Source: Strigops habroptila (taxonomy: Eukaryota > Chordata > Aves > Psittaciformes > Psittacidae). From it: a stretch of DNA of 64,000 bases. The stretch's first letter is position 1, and each line of letters begins with the position of its first letter. The stretch lies in assembly GCF_004027225.2 (NCBI RefSeq), contig NC_044289.2:3523761-3587760 (forward strand). The letters run 5' to 3'. Below, piece after piece: positions 57,101-64,000 of this stretch. The notes below the pieces were generated by a model. The model saw nothing but the letters and a program-made list of their open reading frames with translations, was not told the origin of the DNA and did no database searches. The position numbers were made by a program, and so were the translations under genes.

Positions 57101-59854
57101 GAGACCCAGCTCAAAGCAGAGAACTATTTCTCCTTCTAGCTAGCCTGGGTATCCCTGCCTCCTCCGGAGTCATGCAGAGCTCTCTTAAATACAGCCTAGG
57201 GAAAACAGGCAGGGACTGTAGAGCCACATCTACTGGCTCCACGTCTACCCACATCTGTTGGCTCCATACATGTGGAGTATTTGTGCCTAGATGTCCACTA
57301 TATGAGGACTGCAGATCCACATCTGCTGGCTCCGCAGCCCTGCTCTGGAAGCAGAGCTTTACGGCGAGGGCTGTTGGAGCAGGCGGGTCTCTCCCAGTCT
57401 GCTCAGCACACAGCACGGCTGCACCTCCAGTAAGAGCTGCTCCCCGGGACGAAGCTTCAGGCATCTCCTCCAGCAGGGAGGTCTCTGCCAAACTGGGGCT
57501 CTCAGTGCTCAGCCAAGGTGGCATTAGAGGTGTTTGAATTAACAGAAGTGAGAGACAGACATGTAATATGGGAAACGTCTGTTCTCTGCCCCCTGCCCTG
57601 GCTCCGAGAGGTGTGAGCTTTGGCTAAAATCCAACCTAATAAACCCACTAATCCCATAATAACCCGAGATCAAGTCCCATTCTGGAAATACAAACATGGG
57701 AATCTGTTCAGGTCACAGCAGGTAAGAACACAGCGTTTATCACCTCTGCCAGCCCCTAACAGCGGCGGATTTCCCACAGCTCTGCAAGAGCCCTGACTGC
57801 AGGCTTGGAGCATTGCCCTCTCCTCCCGCTCCCTGCTCGGAACCCAGCGGACCAGGGAAGCACAGGGGGATGCTTCCCAGGAAGGCCAGTATGTGCCCTG
57901 GAGCACCCCGGAGCTCAGGGAGCAGAGCAGCCCTCGCCCTGGTGAGAGCAGCACTGTGACCATGAGGCTGCCCCGGCTCCGGGATCCAGCGCATCCAAAC
58001 AGGGGTGGAAAAGTGGGTCCACAAAAATCTGTTTCAACAGGGAAGACCTGCTTCTCTTTTCCAGGGAACACCTGTGGCACCAGAAACTATGAAGGGAATG
58101 AATGCATCATGGTAATACTGTGAGGCAGACAGTAACTGTGCTTTGGAGATATACATAAATAGACAAATTCATTATCAAAAAGGACAAACCAGAAAAGAAC
58201 ACAAATAAAGCAATGCTCTGAAGAGGATTAATTCTCTCCCTCTGGGATTGTATTTAATAACTGTGAAGGGGGTTGGGCAGCTGAATCAAAGAGAAAATGC
58301 ATTTTCAAGTGACTCCCTCTCCTGGCATAACATTTCCCAGTGAACAGGGAGATGCTGCTGAGGCTGGATCTGGCCAGGGGAACACTTAGAGAAGGCACGA
58401 TCCAGACTGACACTAGAGAGGCACAAACACCACTTGGATGACTCTGCAGAGCTGGGAGAGGGACCGGATCCCTCCCTCACTTTTGTCCCATCCCAGTGGA
58501 TGCCCTTCATCCACTTCCCACAAGCACCAAACCACGCCATTGAAGGGAATGCAAGGGCTGGCCCTTCCCATGGCTGCAACACAGCACCAGCCCCAGGCAC
58601 ACGGCTAAACCACTTAATACATTCCAGATGCAAAGGGGGCCCAGGAGGGTCCCTTCCAGTGCTGGTCACTGCTTGTCCACAGCTGTATTTAGCGCACAGG
58701 CAGTGCACTGCAGACTTCTCCATGCAGAGGCAAGGGGCTCACAGAGCAGGAGGCTGCTTGTCCTTATTAGCATCCTTCAATCTGCTTCCTATCAGTATAA
58801 GCTGCAGGGAAGGGGAGAGCACTCACTGCAGGGATGAACTTGGCACAAGTCTATGAATTTCACCATTCTCTACCTGCTGCCAAGCACCTCGCTGTTCCCG
58901 GAGCTGCCCTCCTGCCCCCGATGCAGCAGCCCCTTTCTGTGGCTGTGAGCACAGGCTGTGTGAAGCACAAGCTGCTGGGGTCAGCCCAGTGTCCCCACTT
59001 CACACACGGTGCTTGGTGGTAAACACCTTGCTTTGGCTCAACCACACAGGTTGCCAGTGATGCTCCCAGAAACAGCATCCCCAGGCAGGATGCTGCAAGT
59101 GGTCCGCAAGGAGCTGTTGAAACCTCCACTGCCAGAGCCCTCCGAGGAAGAAGCCATCTCCAGAGCACTAAAGCACCAGTTCTACCCTTCTGCTCCTCCA
59201 GCACAGCTCCCTGTCCTCCAGTGTGCTGCAGGCTGTGCTGCTGCAGCACTCCCTGCACATGGGGACACCCAAAGCACACACAGGTAACCCCATTGAACTG
59301 GGAGGTACATTTGCTGCCTCTGGTACCCAAGTTGAACCTAAGCGAGCAGCTAAAATCACCACAGCTTCTGTTACCCACCCGCCTGCCCCACCACCCTCCC
59401 GTGGGCCCATGCTTACCAGCTTGGTTTTGTCCATGGCTGCCAGGACCGCAGAGTTGAGGGCTTCCAGGGCGGAAAGCACATTCCTGTATTCTCCAAGATA
59501 CGCTGAGAAATAATCTGGAGCAGGAGAGAAGAGCACAGTGAGAAGACCACAGACCTTCACCTCTGCCTGCCCGGCCCCTGCTGCCTCCTGCACACAGCCC
59601 TGCACTGTCTCCCCAGAGTCATGATCCCACCTGGGCTGGAATGAAGAGTCCTCTCCTATCCCTAGGGACAACATGTCCCATTCCCCTTGGGAAAAGCACG
59701 GATGCCCTCTGTGCTGGGATTGAGGCACAGGGACTGTCAAATGCCACTTGATTGCCCAGGTGAGACGTGCACAAAGCCCCACCACAGACCCTCAAGAGGG
59801 GAATCCCTCTGAACATCACTCTACTTACCACACAATTTCTCTGTGTCCACGTTA
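48108..59854 (-). CDS. NECAB3: NECAB3, N-terminal EF-hand calcium-binding protein 3; C-terminal coding exons (5' exons outside window)
   Basis: Cytoplasmic or Golgi-associated adaptor; the family has N-terminal EF-hands, a central NECAB coiled-coil region and a C-terminal ABM (antibiotic biosynthesis monooxygenase-like) domain. Exons in coding order, - strand: 59829-59854, 59417-59514, 52434-52570, 52142-52263, 51785-51864, 51345-51398, 50785-50897, 49259-49336, 48844-48935, 48108-48136. Together they give 829 bases and one open frame of 275 residues plus TGA. The landmarks are [51 protein letters not shown], the ABM-type segment ending [13 protein letters not shown], and the C-terminus [10 protein letters not shown]. 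These match human NECAB3 as I remember it. The EF-hand exons were searched for up to 64000 and not found. ACTL10 sits in the largest intron on the other strand. Confidence 0.94.
48844..48935 (-). CDS. NECAB3: NECAB3 exon (ABM domain, last helix)
   Basis: The acceptor is TGTTCCGCAG and the donor GTGAGG. It encodes [20 protein letters not shown] then [10 protein letters not shown], matching the family's C-terminal SKAFQRILIDHL-type helix. Confidence 0.94.
49259..49336 (-). CDS. NECAB3: NECAB3 exon (ABM domain)
   Basis: The acceptor is GTCCCGCAG. It encodes [20 protein letters not shown] then ATAWR, the strand with the LYEFWQD core of the NECAB family. The donor is the weak GTTGGA, chosen because it alone keeps the frame to the next exon. 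Confidence 0.9.
50785..50897 (-). CDS. NECAB3: NECAB3 exon (start of ABM domain)
   Basis: The acceptor is CCCTTCGCAG and the donor GTAAGT. It encodes [37 protein letters not shown] and two bases. This is the first strand and helix of the ABM-like ferredoxin fold. Confidence 0.93.
51345..51398 (-). CDS. NECAB3: NECAB3 short exon ([10 protein letters not shown]...)
   Basis: Eighteen codons in phase 0, [18 protein letters not shown]. The acceptor is AAATGCAG and the donor GTAAGT. It aligns with the APRLEPLREEDLAKGPD part of human NECAB3. The longer human Pro/Gly insert before it is absent. Confidence 0.9.
51785..51864 (-). CDS. NECAB3: NECAB3 exon (second coiled-coil segment)
   Basis: The acceptor is CCACGCAG and the donor GTGTGT. 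It encodes [20 protein letters not shown] then EKLECK, a close match to the NRLQELIDQLECK segment of the family. Confidence 0.95.
52142..52263 (-). CDS. NECAB3: NECAB3 exon (Arg/Gly-rich linker)
   Basis: The acceptor is GCTTTCAG and the donor GTACCT. Forty codons include [20 protein letters not shown]. Only the basic GRR-type core resembles the human linker; the phase and position support it. Confidence 0.87.
52434..52570 (-). CDS. NECAB3: NECAB3 exon (coiled-coil region)
   Basis: The acceptor is TTCCCCACAG and the donor GTAACG. It encodes [40 protein letters not shown] and QAGRD, a leucine/glutamine-rich helix of the NECAB region. It follows the 6.8-kb intron that contains ACTL10. Confidence 0.95.
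53582..54700 (+). CDS. ACTL10: ACTL10, intronless actin-like protein nested in a NECAB3 intron
   Basis: Actin-superfamily protein of 372 residues, close to actin's 375, in a single exon. ATG at 53582 in context TTTGCCATGC. Recognisable actin parts: first phosphate loop IDNGSS (residues 8-13) followed by [24 protein letters not shown] (65-82); second loop VEAGAGVSH (149-157); adenine-side loop [10 protein letters not shown] (295-304); C-terminus [17 protein letters not shown] and EYMHRIFQ. Differences from actin: the first-loop DNGSG is DNGSS, Lys18 is Arg, Gln137 is Thr, and the cation Asp154 and Asp157 are Glu and Ala, so ATP hydrolysis is probably weak or lost. The D-loop region is diverged. 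In human, ACTL10 also lies in a NECAB3 intron but, from memory, encodes a shorter protein. Retroposed testis-type actin-like genes are usually intronless. No frameshift is seen. Confidence 0.93.
   Translation: MLKPAVVIDNGSSFTRAGFAGQKQPKFVLRTMFLHPCSAGTTREAQQHHSTAESMAGFAVAPRSYPLKQGIIEDWDSMENLWSHLFFCGLRAPPEEQPVLMADSPSCPSTNREKVAEVLFERFGVPALHVANTGFLSLCAYGRVTGLAVEAGAGVSHITSVCLGQTCREATYRLGVAGGFLSSYLHSLLMDSPNEPSALKALKTKTVIQMKKQCCYVSMDYEGDLQNQGFHHPARFQAPDGHCITLDKERFCCPEPLFQPELLHQSSPGLHHLAWQSLQKVPDHTKGDMVGNIVLSGGSSMFPGFPERMCLELNALFHDTGCQIQVLANPERGTAAWAGGSIAASLTSFQQAWMAKGEYEEHGAEYMHRIFQ
56332..56337 (+). terminator. Candidate poly(A) signal AATAAA for ACTL10
   Basis: First canonical + strand AATAAA after the ACTL10 stop (about 1.63 kb downstream), followed by GTGCTCTGTCT. 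It would give ACTL10 a long 3'UTR. No other + strand gene is known here. Confidence 0.4.
56731..57032 (-). mobile_element. CR1 LINE 3' fragment (CATGTCACCCAAGG variant)
   Basis: Antisense CR1 of the second variant in the large NECAB3 intron. It has a small deletion in the CTTGAACACTGCC stretch. Confidence 0.92.
57224..57333. repeat. Three spaced copies of a 17-base motif
   Basis: CCACATCTACTGGCTCC at 57224, CCACATCTGTTGGCTCC at 57249 and CCACATCTGCTGGCTCC at 57317. The unit spacing is unequal (25 and 68 bases). Confidence 0.8.
59417..59514 (-). CDS. NECAB3: NECAB3 exon ([10 protein letters not shown]...)
   Basis: The acceptor is CCTGCTCCAG and the donor GTAAGC on the - strand. It encodes [20 protein letters not shown] and then [12 protein letters not shown], the conserved helix after the EF-hands. 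Confidence 0.94.
59829..59854 (-). CDS. NECAB3: NECAB3 26-base microexon
   Basis: On the - strand the acceptor is GTTTCTTGCAG and the donor GTAAGT. It contributes one base, then NVDTEKLC, then one base of the Asp shared with the next exon. It matches the family sequence after the second EF-hand. It is very short, but both splice sites and both phases fit. Confidence 0.87.
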
Positions 59855-62800
59855 CTGCAAGAAACAGAGAAACAAGCTCTTGTTAGATGTGGTGGCTAGT
59901 TTGGGAAGAGCAGTTGTAGTGAGCAGGGTCTTGAGGGCTTGTCCTGACCCCCAACAGACTGACTGCTCACCAGGAAAAGAAAAGGCTGCACGAGTTTAGA
60001 GGCAGCAGCTCAGGAGCTGTGCTCAGCACCCAGGCAGGACTGCAGAGCATCACTTCTGCTTTGGGAGCTGAAGCAGCAAGCAAAGCTGCTCCACCAGCAT
60101 CTCCTGAGCTGGAATGTGCTGTGAGTGTCTGTGACAGCAGGATGAGGCCAGGATGGAGGGCAGGGAAGGCAGTGCCCTGTGCCCCTGGGCTCATGAGGCA
60201 GCCCCATTTCTGTGCCCTGCAGCTGACCAGCCCCAGAAGCTGCCTCTTCAACCCAACCTCTTCTCCCAGAGGTGTGGAGCACTCGGCCAGGGCTCCCTCC
60301 TCCTGCCCCCTTTCACCTCAGCCCAGATCCTCACTGCTGGCTGCCCCATGGCACAGGCCCCCTCCTCTCCTGCCTGCCCCACAGGTGATCCTCCCCTTCC
60401 CTGGATGGCTTCAGGACCCACGAGAGGGCTTGTTCCTGATGTGAAGGCCATTAAAACAGAGATCTAGGTCCAAATACCTGTAGGCGGGGGTCAGCCCCAC
60501 ATCCCGTTTCAGAAACAGAGAGCACTGCGATGGAGAGTCAGTGCTGGCACCCCTGCAGGGCTTGGACAGGTCCCTCCTGTTGCTAACAAAGGTGCTGCTG
60601 GGGTGGAGAAGGAGGAGGAAACATCCACAAACAGCCACATGTTTTTGGGATGGGATATGGGTTTGCATGAAGTGGTTGGATCCACTCAGGTGGCCAAAGC
60701 CATGGAGGCAGAGCTGCTTGTGCTGCCCAGCATCCCTGCAGAGCCTGCAGGGACATGCCCCACGGCATCACGTATTCAAATCAGCCTCCACTCAAGACAT
60801 TCTGCTGTCTCAAAATCCCCATAATGATCACAACCAGTTCTAATCCTGATTGGGAAAGTGGAAGAGAGCACGAAAGAGACTTTTTGAAGTGTTTAAGTGC
60901 TGTCACACATGGAGGAACTGGTGATACCTGGAGTTTGCTGGGCTCCAAGCACGAGGATGGCAGCAGTGATGCTGCCCAGGCGAAGTCAAACCACAAGCAC
61001 ATCACCTTGTGTCCCCTCTGACACTGCTCACAGGGCAAAGGGGCAAAAACACCCTGAGACAGAATTAGAGGAGAGTGTGCAGTGTCCAAAATACCATGCC
61101 AGGAACAGGTATAATTATTTAAGCAAAATCTTTCTACAGCTTTTCCCCTCAACATCAAAGGCTGGTTCCTGTGTCTCTTTCTGCTGGGCTTCCACTCAGT
61201 GTACTTTAGTAATAGGCAGTGCTTCAAATGATGAATATTGGTGTGAGGCTTCACTGCAGACCCTTTGTTTAGCTAATGGCATCAGATGCCTTCTCAGGCA
61301 ATGGAGACAGGCAGGTTTAGGATATGATTTGGCTCCTGTTTCCAACACCTACTGCAGGATCTGCTTCTCTGCTGCACTGTCCTGGCACTGCAGACAGGTT
61401 TGAAAGTAGATGAAAACAAACAGTGTTTCCCTTGGGATGCAATACAGATAAATCAGCAAAGTCACAGCCCCTTCTTCTGCCGTCTCCACTCCAGCAAACT
61501 TTGCTGATCCCCTCCCCGAGCAGCTCCACACATCCAACCCCAGCTCTGCTGGATGGAGCGACGGGGGCTTGAAGCACAAGTTTTGATTGGAAAAATGCTT
61601 TTCTCCTTCTTAGTTCTTCCACTGATCCCTGAAAGCTGCCTGGAGCCTGCAGAGCCACTGCTGCTGCTCTGCCACCAGTGACCTGGCACTGCAGCATCCA
61701 CAGCACTGCTTGCGAGAGCCGTGAGCTGGAGCAGTAACTGCAGCCACTTATTCCCAGCCTAGAGATGGGTAAAAGCCACAAAAGGGGGGATATGGACATG
61801 AGGTAACAAAACACACAGTGAAACACGCAATGTATACGTTATCCAGGCTTTTGCATCTGCCCCCACTGAGACCCTGGGGCTGGGGTCACCAGGAAGGTGG
61901 CACCAGCTCAACCCACTGCCTCATTCCCCACCTCAGCTCCAGTGAGCAAGCATTGTGTGACAAGGAGCTACCATCAACTCCAACCCTGGGGCTCCTAAGG
62001 AGAGCCCAGAGATCATTAATAACTCCATCTTGTCTGTTCACTGCTTAAAAACAAGCACCTGATCAACACCTAAACCGGTGAACAGTTGAACACTGAACTC
62101 ATCGCTGAGATCTTGTGGCAAAAGTCAGCCCCTGGGGAGTTGTCCAGGGGAAGATGTGCTTCCCATCAGCCGCCCTGCTTGGACACCTCTTCCCACATCC
62201 CATAGCAGCCCCAGGGCACCGTTCAGGGCAGGACAGAGCTCTGCAAGCAAAGCACAGGACCGATGGTGCCATTTTCATGCTACCAGAAGCTACTTCACAT
62301 CAGAAACTAGAACTGCACATCAAATCCCAACCCGTTTTGCTGGGCTGCAACAGGCTTTGCTCCACTCCTCTCTCTGCCATCCATCCCCTCTCCCACTCCA
62401 AGAGAAGAGCCATCCTCTGCCTCCAAAACACTCATCCTGAGCCTCTCCACATTTCCACATAGCTGTATTTTGACTGTGCTCAAACCACTGATTAACTGTA
62501 ATTAAGCTTGAACTGATGATGAAGGATCTTGTCATCATTATGCTGTTGGGATTTGGTGAGAATGTGCCTGGAATTGATGCAAGAAAACAGCAATCAGCTC
62601 AGCAAAGCAGATGGGAAGTTTTTATATTTATCATTTATCGTGTTGGGAACCTCTGCTGCCATCCCCAAACCTTTGAAGTGCCACCCAGTGATTCACTCGC
62701 CATCATTCACAGACTGCCACACACCGCAGCTCTGAGCCTAAAGAGAGGGAAGCAAAGTTCACACAAGTCCCTTCTTCCACAGAACCAGAGGCCAGAGGTC

Positions 62801-64000
62801 ACTTCCACTGAGAGTTTTTAACAGCACTCCCAACTCTTCCACTTGTGGCACAAGGGTCTGGGCAGCCTGCACGCAACTCCTGCCACCACCCTCTGACCAC
62901 TCACATGCAAAGGAGGATTTGCCAGACCTTATATTCCCAAATTTACCTAACAAACACGTGAGGACAGAAAGACACATGAGGTCCCTGTAACACTCCCCTG
63001 GGCAGGTTTCACAGTCCTCTGCAAACACGACATGCAACCTATACAGCACTGCAACATTCAGTCCAAAGCCATTTGTAATGACGTTGTGAGACCCCCCCCT
63101 GCAATCCTGTGTTCAGCTCTGGGCCACCAGCACTGGAGGGACGTGGAGCTGTTAGAGCAAGACCAGAGGAGGCCACGGAGCTGCTGCGAGGGCTGGAGCA
63201 GCTCTGCTCTGGAGCCAGGCTGAGAGAGCTGGGCTGGGGCAGCCTGGAGAAGAGAAGGCTCCTGAAGGGGAGACCTTAGAGCAGCTCCAGTGCCTAAAGG
63301 GGCTCCAGGAAACCTGGAGAGGGGCTTTGGACGAGGACCTGTAGGGACAGGACAAGGGGAATGGCTTGAACCTGCCAGAGGGGAGATTGAGATGAGCTCT
63401 GAGGCAGAAGCTCTTCCCTGTGAGGGTGCTGAGGCGCTGGCACAGACTTTTCCCAGAGAAGCTGTGGCTGCCCCATCCCTGGCAGTGTTCAAGGCCAGGT
63501 TGGACACAGGGGCTTGGAGCAACCTGCTCTAGTGGAAGGTGTCCCTGCCTGTGGCAGGGGGTTGGAAGCTTTAAGGTCCCTTCAACCCAAACTACTCAGT
63601 TATTCTATGACTCTCTGCAAAGTGGTTCCATGAGACCTTGGGCTCTGCTGCCACCCATCCAGCCAGGCTGCAGACAGACACAGACACTCAGGGAGCAAGC
63701 TGTGCTTTGCATCTCCCAGGATGCATCTACAACAACGGGGCTTCTTCATCCCTTCAAAAACATTTGTGTCTTCTCACCCAGACATTTCAGTGGTTGAAAA
63801 TGCACTTTTCCAGGCAGATGAATCTGCCTGCAACAGTGTGGAGCTCTCTGCCAAGCTAAACTACACAGTGGACCTAGCTGTGGTACCAAATTGCAATGAA
63901 GTGTTGAATTCGTAAACATCAGAGAATTAGATCACAGAGACAATTTGAAGCCAAAAAGACGATTTTTCAGAAATGCAGAACAAAAAAGCCTGGTGGGGAA
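59855..64000 (-). other. NECAB3 intron upstream of the microexon, to window end
   Basis: Searched on the - strand for the EF-hand exons (DKNDDGKLSFEEF-like and GELQELFSGIDG-like) without success. It holds one long sense CR1 at 63089-63612. An acceptor/donor pair bracketing about 47 bases near 60481-60527 encodes nothing like NECAB. Confidence 0.55.
63089..63612 (+). mobile_element. CR1 LINE 3' fragment, long
   Basis: Sense CR1 from the TGTGTTCAGCTCTGGGCC segment to the TTATTCTATGACTC end, with the ACTTTTCCCAGAG variant. Confidence 0.94.

Larger units (their letters stand above)
54701..59416. other. NECAB3 large intron downstream of ACTL10
   Basis: Contains a 378-codon + strand open frame (55409-56545) interrupted in plausibility by an internal AATAAA at 56332, an antisense CR1 at 56731, and the three-copy 17-base motif at 57224. 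Human C20orf144 lies near here, but no match to it was recognised. Confidence 0.6.

Noticed and set aside
60481..60527. 47-base exon-like block on the - strand between CGCAG and GTATTT
   Set aside because: The peptide (LFLKRDVGLTPAYR) does not match the EF-hand part of NECAB3 and the phase cannot be tested.
62490..62560. Possible EF-hand fragment on the - strand (ATGATGACAAGATCC)
   Set aside because: Only the DDK-like core resembles a loop; the surrounding codons do not fit an EF-hand and no splice sites frame it.
1..64000. CRISPR arrays, operons, bacterial elements, endogenous retroviruses
   Set aside because: Nothing with regular spaced repeats, LTR pairs or retroviral gene signatures was seen; all mobile sequence recognised is CR1.

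Overview
The window is nuclear DNA from a bird. It carries about twenty 5'-truncated CR1 LINE copies, several with the avian CR1 3' end (TTCCAACCCAAACC followed by ATTCTATGA-like repeats). It also holds widely spaced GT-AG exons of vertebrate genes in the order CBFA2T2, NECAB3, ACTL10. This order is known from human 20q11 and is expected on the bird equivalent of chicken chromosome 20. The species cannot be named from the sequence.

Positions 1-28607 are read as the 5' part and first intron of CBFA2T2 (MTGR1). The left edge is CpG-rich, consistent with the promoter or first-exon island. A second CpG island lies at about 10.9-11.2 kb. No first coding exon could be identified, so the N-terminus is open. 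Ten coding exons of CBFA2T2 on the + strand (28608-44276) join into one unbroken frame of 576 codons. They encode the NHR1/TAFH, NHR2, NHR3 and MYND domains of an ETO/MTG corepressor. A 3'UTR of about 2.3 kb ends at an AATAAA at 46612.

NECAB3 lies on the - strand and converges tail-to-tail with CBFA2T2, with less than 1 kb between the two poly(A) signals. Ten coding exons (48108-59854) join into one frame of 275 residues plus stop. They cover the region after the EF-hands, the NECAB coiled-coil region and the C-terminal ABM domain. The N-terminal EF-hand exons were not found and probably lie beyond 64000. The 6.8-kb NECAB3 intron contains ACTL10, an intronless 372-codon actin-related gene on the + strand. 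Its fold-length reading frame is intact, but several nucleotide-site residues differ from actin.

The rest is intron, UTR and CR1 sequence. No new gene system was found. The leads most worth checking are the internal CpG island as an alternative CBFA2T2 promoter, inverted CR1 pairs flanking CBFA2T2 exons, recurring CR1 truncation points, a 378-codon open frame downstream of ACTL10 that is probably its 3'UTR, and the degenerate ATPase site of ACTL10.
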